A stretch of DNA of 64,000 nt from the NCBI GenBank assembly GCA_029258915.1, contig JAPDJU010000008.1, positions 1 to 64,000 of the forward strand. The letters run 5' to 3'. The position numbers and the translations under genes are program-made. Shown here piece by piece: positions 17,773 through 27,012 of the stretch (position 1 is its first letter; every line of letters begins with the position of its first letter). The stretch comes from Thermoproteota archaeon (GTDB taxonomy: Archaea > Thermoproteota > Thermoprotei_A > EX4484-217-1). The notes under the pieces are model-generated. The model was not told the DNA's origin. It did no database searches and was given only the letters and a program-made list of their open reading frames with translations.

Positions 17773-18735
17773 ATGTGTTTGGGTGAAGTTGGTTTTGGTG
17801 TTATTGTTCCTCAGGGTTGGAGGCTTGACCTGGTCAGTGATGGTAGGGATTTTGAACGTATGGTTGGGGTTTTAAAGGCTGCTGAAAGTCTTGGTTTTAA
17901 CCATGTTTGGCTTTATGATCATTTTATAACATATCCTGAGGTAAGATATTATCCTGTTTTCGAATGTTGGTCAACTCTATCTGCTTTTGCAAGCTTAACT
18001 AAAAAGATAAGGTTGGGAACTATTGTTACATGTAATCTTTACCGATACCCTACTGTTCTAGCTAAAATGGCTTCTACATTGGACGTTATTTCGAATGGTA
18101 GGTTAGAGTTCGGTATTGGTGCTTGCTGGTATGAAGAAGATTTTAGAAGATTCGGTATACCGTTTCCAAGTCTAAGGCAGAGGCTTGAAATGCTTGATGA
18201 AGCACTTAGAATAATTAAGAGTATGTGGACTGATAAGGAAACGTGGTTTAATGGAAAATACTATAAGGTTGAAGGAGCTATAAACTATCCTAAACCTTTA
18301 CAGAAACCTCACCCACCAATTCTCATTGGTGGTTTTGGACCTAAAATAATGGCCAGAATTATTGCTAGACATGCTGATAAATGTAATTTCTTCGGAACAC
18401 CAAGCGAGTTTAAGTGGAAAGTAAATATTTTAGATAGGCATTGCAGGGTTATTGGTAGAGACTCTAGTGAAATAGTTAAAACATTAACCACAACAGTGGT
18501 TATCGCAGAATCTAGTGAAGAATTTAGAAAGTTTCTAAGCCAACTAAAACTTATGGGTGTTTCAGTTGAGGAGTTTTTACAGTATTCTCTCTCAGGAACG
18601 CCTGATAAAATAGTGGGGAAAATTAAGGAGTATTTGAAAGCTGGTGTTCAAGAATTCATAATGTACTTCTACAATGCTTTAGAAATTAAACCTTTAAAAC
18701 TATTTGCTGAAAAAGTTATGTTTAAATTTAAATGA
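17773..18735 (+). CDS. Luciferase-like (probably F420-dependent) oxidoreductase
   Basis: A 320-residue TIM-barrel protein of the LLM class. Visible family features are AESLGFNHVWLYDHF, LTKKIRLGTIVTCNLYRYP, the region VISNGRLEFGIGACWYEEDF and KPHPPILIGGFGPK. In archaea such proteins usually use coenzyme F420, for example methylene-tetrahydromethanopterin reductase relatives, but the substrate cannot be told. The start could be GTG 17770 or ATG 17773. Confidence 0.9.
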   Translation: MCLGEVGFGVIVPQGWRLDLVSDGRDFERMVGVLKAAESLGFNHVWLYDHFITYPEVRYYPVFECWSTLSAFASLTKKIRLGTIVTCNLYRYPTVLAKMASTLDVISNGRLEFGIGACWYEEDFRRFGIPFPSLRQRLEMLDEALRIIKSMWTDKETWFNGKYYKVEGAINYPKPLQKPHPPILIGGFGPKIMARIIARHADKCNFFGTPSEFKWKVNILDRHCRVIGRDSSEIVKTLTTTVVIAESSEEFRKFLSQLKLMGVSVEEFLQYSLSGTPDKIVGKIKEYLKAGVQEFIMYFYNALEIKPLKLFAEKVMFKFK

Positions 18736-18908
18736 TTTATTTTTACCTTAATAAATTATAGAATTTTCTTATTCTAAAACTCTGACTAGAATATGGTGCA
18801 GCTTTCCTACGTGTTAAGGTTTTTAGATATTTTTAAATATTTAAATCACTGTTTTCACATATAAGAAAGTAGAGAACTACAGGTTAAAAATAAGTATAAG
18901 GTTGCTTC

Positions 18909-19724
18909 ATGGGTTCAAAAAAGTTTATAGCTATTATAGTATCTATTCCTTTGGTTCTCGTTTTTTCCTATGTTTCTCTATGTAGCTATGGTTTTAATGG
19001 ATTAGCTAATTATGTTATTGAGGGTTTTATGGTTGCTTCGGCTTTTGCAGCGTTTATTTTATGGGTTCATGCCGTAATACCTTATGGTTTCCGCAGTGTT
19101 TTTGGAAAGATGTTTGTAGGGATAATGTTGTTTCTGGGTCTTGCGGCTTCAGGTTTATTATTACTTTACATATATTCCCTATTTCCTCTACTTGAATATT
19201 CAATGGTATTCTACATTATTGGCGGTGTTTTGTTTACCATAAGTTTCTTGCCTTTATGTGCTTCTCTTCTAACTTTTCTATGTGAGCAACGTGTTTTACT
19301 TAAAAAACCTATTGAAACAGCTAATGTTTATAGTTCAGTTATTTTTGTTGGCGGCTTAGCTTTATTCTGGATATACTTCATAATCTCTACTACTAGGATT
19401 ATCTTAGAATCTTTAAATGTTCAAGCCATTACCGTTTTAGCTTATACTTCATACGTTGTTTTCGATATTATAGTTTTAACACTTGTCATACCGTTAATTA
19501 CTGCTAGTTTTAAACACGGTATTTTACAGGGAGCTGTTCGTGAGCTGTTATTGGCTATAGTTATTTATGCTATAGCTAATATTCTCTACAATTACGTAGC
19601 TGTTTTAAACGTGGAAATATGGCTTATAGATGTTCTCCCAATAATAATGACTAGTGTTGCCTACGTTTTCATCGCTAAGCCTTCACTTACATTAGCTAAA
19701 CTCGGGAAAATAAGCACAATATAG
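18909..19724 (+). CDS. Seven-helix membrane protein of unknown function
   Basis: A 271-residue, very hydrophobic protein with about seven predicted membrane helices and short loops. I recognise no transporter or enzyme motif; the arrangement recalls sensory-type seven-helix modules seen at the N-terminus of some archaeal signalling proteins, but no kinase follows. The next gene starts 8 bases after its stop, so it probably acts with that cytosolic protein. Confidence 0.75.
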   Translation: MGSKKFIAIIVSIPLVLVFSYVSLCSYGFNGLANYVIEGFMVASAFAAFILWVHAVIPYGFRSVFGKMFVGIMLFLGLAASGLLLLYIYSLFPLLEYSMVFYIIGGVLFTISFLPLCASLLTFLCEQRVLLKKPIETANVYSSVIFVGGLALFWIYFIISTTRIILESLNVQAITVLAYTSYVVFDIIVLTLVIPLITASFKHGILQGAVRELLLAIVIYAIANILYNYVAVLNVEIWLIDVLPIIMTSVAYVFIAKPSLTLAKLGKISTI

Positions 19725-19732
19725 GTGTAAGT

Positions 19733-20350
19733 TTGAGCGAAACATATGATGTTACAGAAGTTGTTAGGAAGCTTAGTAAAATCCTCGGTAAAAAATGTTT
19801 AGCCATAATTAGGGATGCAGGTGTTCAAATAAGGGAAGTTTACTTTTTAAGCGGCGATGGTTTAGCTAAGCTTAGAACTGTTTTAGAAAGGATTTTAGGT
19901 GAAGATCTTGCTGAAGAAGTTCTTTCATTAGCTAAACCTATAGCTGCAACTTCGTCTACTCAAAAACCGATTACTGATGTTTTCCAGGTTAGTAGCGATT
20001 TAGAGTCTTTCGAAACTACAAGTAAGGTTCTTGCAGATCCTCTTTTCGCTTCAACGCTTTTTTTAAAATCTGAGATAATGGATGTTAAAAAGGTTAAGGT
20101 TCAAGGCCTTAGTTTAAAAAGTGTTTTAGGAGTATTTCCTATAAGTACTATTGGAACTTTTCTTTTAAAAATTACAGCTGAAGATTTTGAAGCAAAACTT
20201 CTTTTAAAAGATGGCCGTGTTAAAGCTGCTTTTGTTGAAAAGGGAACAGGTGAAAAACTGCTCGGTACTGAAGCTCTTAAATTTTTAAGCGAATATGTTG
20301 GATTTGTTAAAATAGTTCTTTCAAGGATTTTAAGTGAAAGAAGGAAATAG
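19733..20350 (+). CDS. Cytosolic protein of unknown function linked to the membrane protein at 18909
   Basis: A 205-residue soluble protein. The segment LLLKDGRVKAAFVEKGTGEKLLGTEAL resembles the ligand-sensing repeats found in DUF4388/DUF2226-type proteins, where a small molecule or filament state is read out. The start is TTG at 19733, 8 bases after the preceding stop, with GGTG upstream. Together the two genes look like a membrane module plus cytosolic partner; the role is unknown. Confidence 0.7.
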   Translation: MSETYDVTEVVRKLSKILGKKCLAIIRDAGVQIREVYFLSGDGLAKLRTVLERILGEDLAEEVLSLAKPIAATSSTQKPITDVFQVSSDLESFETTSKVLADPLFASTLFLKSEIMDVKKVKVQGLSLKSVLGVFPISTIGTFLLKITAEDFEAKLLLKDGRVKAAFVEKGTGEKLLGTEALKFLSEYVGFVKIVLSRILSERRK

Positions 20351-20418
20351 TTTTCTTAAAAAAGAAGCCGTTTTTTATACTTGTTTTTCTAGGAAGCAGT
20401 TAGATAGAGAAATGCGTC

Positions 20419-21261
20419 TTGTTAAGGGTGTTTAGAGTGAAGTATGCTACTTGGAGGGAGTTAAGGCAGGTAGTTGGTAGAGCAGATGCTGTTCTTGAAG
20501 TTGTTGATGCTAGGGTACCTGATATTACGAGGTCTAGGAAGGTTGAAAAATTGGTTGAAAGATTGGGTAGGAGCCTTATTATTGTTATTAATAAGTGTGA
20601 TCTTATACCTAAGCATGTTGCTGAGTCTTGGAGAAAGTTTTTTGAAACCCAGGGGTATTCTGCTGTTTACATTAGTGCTAGAGAACGTTTAGGTACTAGA
20701 ATTTTAAGATCCAAGATTAGGAAATCTACGAGTAGAAAACCTATTGTAGCTGCTATTGTAGGCTACCCTAAGGTTGGTAAGTCAACTATAATAAATGTTC
20801 TTAAAGGAAAACATTCAGCACCTACAAGCCCTATACCTGGTTCTCCAGGGTATACTACTCATGTTAGAACATACCGTACAGGTAAAAGCCTATACATTAT
20901 AGATACTCCAGGCGTTATTCCTCCTCTAGGTGAAAATGTTTTAGCTTTTCTTAGAGGCAAAGACCCTGAATCTTTTAAAGACCCTGTTAAACCTGTCGTA
21001 GAGTTTTTGAAAATATTGGTAGAAAGGTTTCCAAATATAGTAGAAGAGGTTTATGGTGTAGAATCTAAGGAACCATACAGAATACTTGAAGAAATAGCTT
21101 TGAAAAGAAAATGGATCTATAAGAAAACAAAAGAACCAATTATTGAGGAAGCTGCTAAACTTATTATGAGAGACTGGTTTAAGGAGAAAATAGTCGTATA
21201 TTCTACACCTGATAAACCTTTAATAAAATTAGAAAACTTTAGATTTAAATTTAAGTTTTGA
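20419..21261 (+). CDS. Circularly permuted ribosome-assembly GTPase (YlqF/Nog2-like)
   Basis: The G motifs appear in the order G4 (NKCD), G1 (GYPKVGKST), G3 (DTPGV), which is the hallmark of the circularly permuted YlqF/RbgA/NOG GTPases. Such proteins mature the large ribosomal subunit. The G2-like region TSPIPGSPGYTTH follows G1 as in this family. The 280-residue length is typical for the archaeal member. Start could be TTG 20419 or GTG 20428/20437. Confidence 0.92.
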   Translation: MLRVFRVKYATWRELRQVVGRADAVLEVVDARVPDITRSRKVEKLVERLGRSLIIVINKCDLIPKHVAESWRKFFETQGYSAVYISARERLGTRILRSKIRKSTSRKPIVAAIVGYPKVGKSTIINVLKGKHSAPTSPIPGSPGYTTHVRTYRTGKSLYIIDTPGVIPPLGENVLAFLRGKDPESFKDPVKPVVEFLKILVERFPNIVEEVYGVESKEPYRILEEIALKRKWIYKKTKEPIIEEAAKLIMRDWFKEKIVVYSTPDKPLIKLENFRFKFKF

Positions 21262-21414
21262 TAAACAAAATATATGTAAATATTTAATATTATTAAACAA
21301 TTATAGTTTTAGAAATATGAATATAAGAATTTATAAAATAAAGTGAAAAATTAAGATATATTAATCAAAAAACTTTTTAACAAAAGATTCCTTAAAAGTC
21401 AAGTTACCAAAGCT

Positions 21415-21618
21415 ATGCTAATGACCTACTATTATATTGAAATTCAAATAGTTTCTAGACTATTAGAAACGTATAATTCCAGGTTGAGAGCGTTTATACT
21501 AGCTATTCTGACAGGAACTCTATTTGGTACTTTATTTAGCGTATTATCAGTGATTATACTTTATGAAGTATATGATTTCATGGTATCTTATGTTAAATAT
21601 TCTATTCTTCTATATTAA
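21415..21618 (+). CDS. Possible small membrane protein
   Basis: A 67-residue frame with one long hydrophobic stretch (AFILAILTGTLFGTLFSVLS) after a polar N-terminus, inside a 463-base, strongly AT-rich gap (21262-21724) that otherwise shows no gene. Such sequence produces hydrophobic frames by chance, and no good ribosome-binding site is seen. I list it with low confidence as the only candidate in the gap. Confidence 0.28.
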   Translation: MLMTYYYIEIQIVSRLLETYNSRLRAFILAILTGTLFGTLFSVLSVIILYEVYDFMVSYVKYSILLY

Positions 21619-21724
21619 AATATTTTAAACATAAAAACAGAGAACTAATATTATGATTTAAAGATATTATTTTTAAAGAATAGTTTAAGCAACATGTAGA
21701 ATAAAAGCTGATACTATGTTTTTA

Positions 21725-21840
21725 TGGTGCGGGGGCGGGGATTTGAACCCCGGATGGGCCTACGCCCAGCGGATTTCTAACCCCGGGTTTTAGCCGAGGT
21801 CTTGAGTCCGCCCCCTTTGTCCTAGCTCGGGCACCCCCGC
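21725..21840 (-). tRNA. tRNA-Leu (CAA) with intron
   Basis: Read on the minus strand from 21840, the acceptor stem GCGGGGG pairs with CCCCCGC, followed by discriminator A (21728) and encoded CCA (21725-21727). The long variable arm (TGGGCGTAGGCCCA) marks a class II tRNA. The anticodon stem GCGGA/TCCGC encloses CTCAAG+A with anticodon CAA at 21802-21804. A 26-base intron (about 21775-21800) sits at the canonical 37/38 position. The first 29 bases are identical to tRNA-Leu(CAG) at 35452. Confidence 0.95.
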
Positions 21841-21883
21841 TTGTTTTCCTAGTAGAGGTTTCTGCTGTTTGGTTTAAGTGTTT

Positions 21884-22594
21884 TTACTTTGTTATTAGTG
21901 TTCCAAATATTTTTCCTTCGTAAACTAGTTTTTCTAAGTACTCTACTTTTCTACCGTTAAAAACTACTACGGGTGTTTTTGATCTTTCAATTATCTTTAT
22001 AGCTAAGGGGTCTAGTAGCTCATATCTTCCAGCTTTTATAGATTGTTTCTCCAGTATTTCTTTAAGCTTACCTATAGTGACTACATCCAGTTTTTTAGCA
22101 TCAGAAAATAGTTTAGGGTCTTTATCGTATACTGCATCCACTCTTGCAGCTAAAGCTAAAATGTCGGCGTTTATTGCTTCAGCAATAAGTGCTGCAACAG
22201 CTGCTGTTGACTGCCCTGGTTCGAAACCTCCGCAAACAACTACTTTCCCTGAAGAATATGCTTTTAAGAATTCCCCTAAACTTCTAGGCGGCTCGGGGAA
22301 AGCGGCATCGTAACCTATTGCTGAAATTAAAAGTAATGCATTAGCTCTCGTAACATGTATACCTAACATGTCGCAAAAAGCTTCTGAAACACCTATTTCT
22401 CTAACTGCTCCAATATATTTTCTAGCATAAACACCACCACCAACTACTACTGAGAGAGCTAACCCTTTCTCCAAAAACTCTCTTAGAAGCTTTCCATAAC
22501 GTATTACTAACCCTACATTATCTGGATTAAGTATGTGTCCACTAATCTTTACAACAAATCTTTTAGGAGGATTTATGGTTAAGTTAACCTCCAC
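21884..22594 (-). CDS. pyrH: UMP kinase (archaeal PyrH)
   Basis: A 236-residue amino-acid-kinase-family protein. The phosphate-binding start FVVKISGHIL, the VVVGGGVYARKYIG loop and the nucleotide region RVDAVYDKDPKLF match archaeal PyrH, which converts UMP to UDP in pyrimidine synthesis. Length is typical. It is divergent from the recombinase at 22768, sharing an intergenic region rich in TAGGGT motifs. Confidence 0.94.
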   Translation of the reverse strand: MEVNLTINPPKRFVVKISGHILNPDNVGLVIRYGKLLREFLEKGLALSVVVGGGVYARKYIGAVREIGVSEAFCDMLGIHVTRANALLLISAIGYDAAFPEPPRSLGEFLKAYSSGKVVVCGGFEPGQSTAAVAALIAEAINADILALAARVDAVYDKDPKLFSDAKKLDVVTIGKLKEILEKQSIKAGRYELLDPLAIKIIERSKTPVVVFNGRKVEYLEKLVYEGKIFGTLITK

Positions 22595-22623
22595 TTAACT
22601 CTCCTCTAGTTAATTTAACTTAA

Positions 22624-22759
22624 ACCCTATGTAGAACCTTAGGGTTCAAAGTATTTCTCGGAAGTTATATGGATATCTAGGGTTTAAAACAATTACCCTA
22701 CATGATGCGCCTAATTTCTTTTAAGTTAAAAACATTGAACAGTTGTTTACTGTAGGGTA
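22624..22759. promoter_or_regulatory. Intergenic region with repeated TAGGGT boxes
   Basis: Between pyrH and the recombinase gene the hexamer TAGGGT (or ACCCTA) occurs at 22624, 22640, 22678, 22695 and 22753. Two copies form a perfect nine-base inverted pair, TACCCTACA (22694-22702) and TGTAGGGTA (22751-22759), the latter ending nine bases before the recombinase ATG. This is operator-like or could be a recombination site for the adjacent enzyme. It is a pattern observation only. Confidence 0.3.
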
Positions 22760-22767
22760 GTAGTATC

Positions 22768-23787
22768 ATGGTTAGGTTTGAGCTTGACCCTCCACCTGAG
22801 AATGTTTTAGAGTACTCTAACGTTAAAATTGCTGAAATATTTTTAGATGTTTTAGCAGCTGCTGGGGCTAGTGAAAAAACTGTTAAATCATATAGAGCTG
22901 CTATTTACGATTTCTTAGGGTTTCTAGGAGACAAGCGTTTGAAAGATGTAAGCCCTATAGATGTTAATAAATGGAAGGTTGAAAGACTTCGAAAAGGCTT
23001 TAGAAGAGAAAAGAAAGGGAAAAGCCTTTATGAAAGTAAGCGTATGAGGCAAACAACCCTTCACTACTACAGTATTTTCGTTAGAAGATTTCTAAAATGG
23101 CTTAAACTACCTTTCAAAATAGGCGTTGTTAAAATGCCGCGTAGAAGAGAAATTCAAGCCTTATCGAGCGATGAAATCTCCAAACTACTTAATGCTTCAA
23201 GAGACCTACTCGACATAGTAATTGTCAGATTCCTTTTAGAAACAGGTCTTAGAGCTGAAGAAGCCTTAAACGTAAGGGTTAAGGACATAGATTTTGAAAG
23301 AGGAGAAGTTAAAGTTAGAAAGGGCAAGTACGGTGAGTTTAGGGTAGCGTTTTTCAGTAAAGAACTTGGAGAAATACTTAAACTATGGATTACAGTTAAG
23401 GTTTTAAGTAAAGATGATAAGCTAATTCCTTTAACATATGTTGGCCTTTGGAAAAGGCTTAAAAGCTTAGCTAAAAGAGCTGGTGTAGAATATTCTAAAG
23501 TTAGACCCCATGTTTTAAGACATACTTTTGCAACGGAAGCTTTGAGGAAGGGTATGGATCTTATTTCTTTAAAAAACATTCTAGGCCATAGTGATGTTAA
23601 AATAACTCAGATTTACACGCATCTAGTTAAGGAGGATTTAAGAGAAAAGTACTTTAAAACATTCTCTTCAACCATTACTATACCAAGGAAATGTTTAAGC
23701 TGTGGTAGAAGTGTTCCCTCATATGCGAGGTTCTGCCCTTACTGTGGTTCCCAACTAGGTAACGTTGCAGAAGCTAGTTTATCTTAA
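22768..23787 (+). CDS. xerA: Tyrosine recombinase (XerA-like) with C-terminal zinc ribbon
   Basis: A 339-residue integrase-family protein. An N-terminal SAM-like core-binding domain (about 20-115) precedes the catalytic domain with R162 (ETGLRAEE), a lysine in RKGKYGE, H248/R251 (RPHVLRH), H274 (ILGHSD) and the nucleophile Y283 (QIYTHL). Unusually, the C-terminus adds a CxxC...CxxC zinc ribbon (C309, C312, C323, C326). XerA resolves chromosome dimers in archaea; a viral or plasmid-type integrase is the alternative, but no attachment site or viral genes are seen nearby. Its 3' end overlaps aRF1 by nine bases, convergent. Confidence 0.9.
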   Translation: MVRFELDPPPENVLEYSNVKIAEIFLDVLAAAGASEKTVKSYRAAIYDFLGFLGDKRLKDVSPIDVNKWKVERLRKGFRREKKGKSLYESKRMRQTTLHYYSIFVRRFLKWLKLPFKIGVVKMPRRREIQALSSDEISKLLNASRDLLDIVIVRFLLETGLRAEEALNVRVKDIDFERGEVKVRKGKYGEFRVAFFSKELGEILKLWITVKVLSKDDKLIPLTYVGLWKRLKSLAKRAGVEYSKVRPHVLRHTFATEALRKGMDLISLKNILGHSDVKITQIYTHLVKEDLREKYFKTFSSTITIPRKCLSCGRSVPSYARFCPYCGSQLGNVAEASLS

Positions 23788-25041
23788 ACTCATTTTAAAC
23801 CTTAATATTGCAGCTAATCCTCCGAAAACATTTAGTAATTGGTTTCCCTCAACTGTTGCTGTAGATAATACTTCAACTTTAGCGCCTGTTTTTTCTGCTT
23901 TTTCAGCAATATAGTCGACTAGAGTTTTTGCTTCAACTATTTCTAGTATGCCTCCGCATTTGGGACATTTTAACGGTTCTTCTCTTGCAATAACCTTTTC
24001 ATCAACTATTTTCTCTATTTTCAACTTACATGCTTTACATCTTGCGATAACGTATGCTTTACCTATTTCTTCAGATATTAGAATTAAACCTGCTGCACCA
24101 TGTTTTAAAGCTTGAAGTACTTCGTTTATTCCGTAAGTTACCATTTCAGGGTTTTTAGCTAAGAGGTATAGGAATTTCTGCATTAGCCTTCTTTCTTCAG
24201 CATATCTTGACTCGCTTATTAGGTCTTGTGCTTTCCACATTAGCTCAAATACTCCTTCTTCACCTGTGTATCCTATGTCTACAAGCCCTAGGACTTTACG
24301 TTTAAGTCTGTAGTCTAAGTAGTCTCCTTTAGCGAAATCTTCTTTTGTTGGCCCGGGTCCCCCAATGATTACTCCTTTAAGGTTTTCTCCGAATTCTAGA
24401 AATGCTTTGTTTGCGTGTTCGCCTACTCTTTTGTAGAATTCGTGGGCAAGCTGTTCTATTATTCTTGCGAATCTTCTTTGGCTTTGCCCTCCTTTTTCAT
24501 GTTTTCCAGGTATACCTGATGTTAGTGTTTTAACTATTTCGATGTTTTTACCTTTAAGTAGGGCTACTGTTGCTTCGTTTCTATCTATAACTATTATTCC
24601 ATAGGTTTCTTTTTCTCTAATCATTTCTTTTAACGGTTCTAGGTAGAATTTGCTATCGCACCTGTAAAGGTAGAAGCTTACTGGTTCAGGTGGTACTATC
24701 ATGTAGCATTCTATTTTCTCCGTTCCAGGCCCTGCTCTCGGTATTGCTCCGCAGAAGACGATTAGCCCTGTTTCGGGTGCTTTTTTGAAGTATTTTAGTC
24801 TTTGCATTATGCTTTCAAGAGCGTCTTGTACGTTTTTTCTTGTTTGCTTAGATTTTATGTTTGCTGCTGTTCCATGTTCTTCTCTTAAAGCCGCTATAAC
24901 GTCGCTTATAGGTCTTCCAGGGGGAATATATAATGATATGAGTTCTGTTCCTCTACCTGTTTTCCTCTCCAGTTCCTCTATAAGCTTCTTTAATCTATAT
25001 TTTTCTACGCTTGTTCTCGGTTTTGAAAGTACTTCTGCCAT
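23779..25041 (-). CDS. prf1: Peptide chain release factor aRF1
   Basis: The archaeal class I release factor that recognises all three stop codons. The stop-codon recognition motif NIKS (in AANIKSKQT) is near residue 62, and the GGQ motif that triggers peptidyl-tRNA hydrolysis is in KHEKGGQSQRR. The C-terminal domain carries a zinc ribbon-like set of cysteines (CKACKLK and CPKCGG). The 420-residue length is normal. Confidence 0.98.
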   Translation of the reverse strand: MAEVLSKPRTSVEKYRLKKLIEELERKTGRGTELISLYIPPGRPISDVIAALREEHGTAANIKSKQTRKNVQDALESIMQRLKYFKKAPETGLIVFCGAIPRAGPGTEKIECYMIVPPEPVSFYLYRCDSKFYLEPLKEMIREKETYGIIVIDRNEATVALLKGKNIEIVKTLTSGIPGKHEKGGQSQRRFARIIEQLAHEFYKRVGEHANKAFLEFGENLKGVIIGGPGPTKEDFAKGDYLDYRLKRKVLGLVDIGYTGEEGVFELMWKAQDLISESRYAEERRLMQKFLYLLAKNPEMVTYGINEVLQALKHGAAGLILISEEIGKAYVIARCKACKLKIEKIVDEKVIAREEPLKCPKCGGILEIVEAKTLVDYIAEKAEKTGAKVEVLSTATVEGNQLLNVFGGLAAILRFKMSLR

Positions 25042-25137
25042 CGCTGCTACACCTTATTTTCGCTAAGCTAATTTTATGTTCAAAACGATAAAGTGTTTTC
25101 TGCTTTAAAAATTTTCGAGAAAACAGGTGTTTCACGA

Positions 25138-25183
25138 GGCGCCGCGTATAGGCTTAAATTTCGCCTAGGTTTAGGCTCGGCAG
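25138..25183 (-). other. 23S rRNA processing stem, 3' strand
   Basis: These 46 bases are complementary to 28906-28951 on the other side of 23S over almost their whole length. Pairing is interrupted only by three-base bulges at 25159-25161 here and 28924-28926 there, separated by four paired bases (CGCC). That is the canonical bulge-helix-bulge cut by the archaeal splicing endonuclease, releasing pre-23S rRNA. Confidence 0.9.
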
Positions 25184-25496
25184 CACCCTGGGCTACGGCC
25201 TCGGGCGATTGGGAGCGGCGGGCTCACCCCTCGGGAGCTAAGCTCCCTTGGGGCTTACACCCCCGCCCCATCAACCCCGTCTTCTACGGGAGCCCTCGTC
25301 CCCCTTTTCAGGGGGAACGGCCGCCTATTTTCGGGGAGGGTTTCCCGCTTAGATGCTTTCAGCGGTTACCCCTTACGGCGTGGCTGCCCGGCTGTGCCCT
25401 GTGGGACAACCGGTACACTAGAGGCCGCGATGCCCCGTTCCTCTCGTACTGAGGGCACCTTCCCCTCAGGCGGCCAACACCCCCCGTGGGTAGAGT

Positions 25497-25549
<53 letters not shown>

Positions 25550-25636
25550 GGCAGCCCCACCCTTGGGGGCTTGCAGGGAGGTATATTCTCTACCTCCTTG
25601 CTGCACCCCCAGGATGGGAAGAGCCGACATCGATGT

Positions 25637-25677
<41 letters not shown>

Positions 25678-26197
25678 TCTGTTATCCCCGGGGTAACTTT
25701 TCTGTCATGCCCGGCCCCCACCGATGGGGGCACGAGCGTTCGCTAGGCCACGGTTTCCCGGCCGGACCCCTTGCGTTCAGAGGTCCGGTCAGGCCGGCTT
25801 TTGCCCTTGCACTCTACGGCGGAGTTCTGACCCGCCTGAGCCGACCTTTGGGCTCCCGTGTTACCTTTTCGCGGGAGTGCCGCCCCAGCCAAACCGCCCA
25901 CCTGCCGCTGTCCCCGAGGTTCACCCTCGGGTTAGGGACACGGAGGTTAATGAGCGGTGTTTCATTGGCGGCTCCACAGCCCCCGGAGAGGCTGCTTCAC
26001 TGCCTCCCGCCTACGCTACGCACTAACCCCCGTATCCCAACGACAGGCTGCGGTAAAGCTCCACGGGGTCTTCTCTCCCTACGGGGGGTTGCCGGCCTGT
26101 GCACCGGCTCCGTGTGTTCACCAGGCCCCGGGCCGGGACAGTGGGGACCTCGTTGATCCATTCATGCGCGCCGGAACTTACCCGGCAAGGCATTTGG

Positions 26198-26707
26198 CTA
26201 CCTTTCTCCCGGGAGGTCTCGCCGCTTGGCAATGTGTGAGTTTACTATCTTGAATACTTCATTAATGCTCCTTCTTCTATGGGCTTTGGAGCTTAGGTTA
26301 GATAGTGTATAGGTTTTGGAGATAAGTTCTTTTAGTTTAGAGACGTTCTTGTGTAAACCCTTGTGTAATGTGAGGACTATATTTCTAAAGATTAGATATG
26401 CTTCTTTCTTAACATGTAGGAGGTTTTGATACTTGTCAAGGAATGGGATTAGTTTCTCTACAAGTTCGTTCATGTTATCTACTATATAGACATGTAAGTG
26501 TCTTTGACCAGGCTTCTCTATTATCCTTCCTGCACCTATAGCTCTTCTAATAAGCTCTAACACATCCCTTCTCGCTTGTGTAATGCTAAATACTGGGTCA
26601 AGCCTTACTCCGTAAGTAAGGTCTTTCTGTACCTTTATGCTTACTGAAAAGCATCCTTCAGCATCAATGAACCCTATTATGTAACCGGTAACTAACATGT
26701 ACTCCAA
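26198..26707 (-). CDS. LAGLIDADG homing endonuclease of the 23S intron
   Basis: A 169-residue protein with one clear LAGLIDADG motif (YIIGFIDAEGCFS), so it probably works as a homodimer. The ATG at 26707 or 26698 may serve as start. The frame runs past the intron's 3' end: the last arginine codon uses two exon bases and the stop TAG is the TAG inside the exon sequence GGTAGCC. The full product can therefore be made only from unspliced RNA. Confidence 0.87.
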   Translation of the reverse strand: MEYMLVTGYIIGFIDAEGCFSVSIKVQKDLTYGVRLDPVFSITQARRDVLELIRRAIGAGRIIEKPGQRHLHVYIVDNMNELVEKLIPFLDKYQNLLHVKKEAYLIFRNIVLTLHKGLHKNVSKLKELISKTYTLSNLSSKAHRRRSINEVFKIVNSHIAKRRDLPGER

Positions 26708-26778
26708 GTACCCACCTGACTATCTACTGGTAGTCAGAGATAATAAGTTTTATCATGCCAAGCGGCGGGACTCTCCCG
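26203..26778 (-). mobile_element. Archaeal intron in 23S rRNA with LAGLIDADG gene
   Basis: Removing these bases restores the universally conserved CTCTTAAGGTAGCCAAATG of domain IV. The intron ends pair through an 11-base helix, GCCGCTTGGCA with TGCCAAGCGGC, next to the splice sites, consistent with bulge-helix-bulge splicing. The insertion is at the same CTCTTAA/GGTAGC junction that is the known target of the unrelated eukaryotic endonuclease I-PpoI (about E. coli 1925-1931). Exact ends may shift by up to two bases because of flanking A residues. Confidence 0.88.
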
Positions 26779-26874
26779 TTAAGAGAGTCAGAGTTACTCC
26801 CGGCCTTCAGCGGCGCTTCGCCGGGTTGAACCCCGGTTTCACGGACCGCCAGTGGCCAGGATTCAGCCCCCGTA

Positions 26875-26907
<33 letters not shown>

Positions 26908-26979
26908 TTATTAAACAGTCAGGCCCCCCTAGGCACTGCGACCTGCGGTTCCAGGGTTTCACCCCCAAAACCGCAGGCA

Positions 26980-27012
<33 letters not shown>

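Noticed and set aside
22658-22680. AGTTATATGGATATCT as a dif site for the recombinase
   Set aside because: The two arms are not convincingly inverted and there is no strand-composition evidence available in one window.
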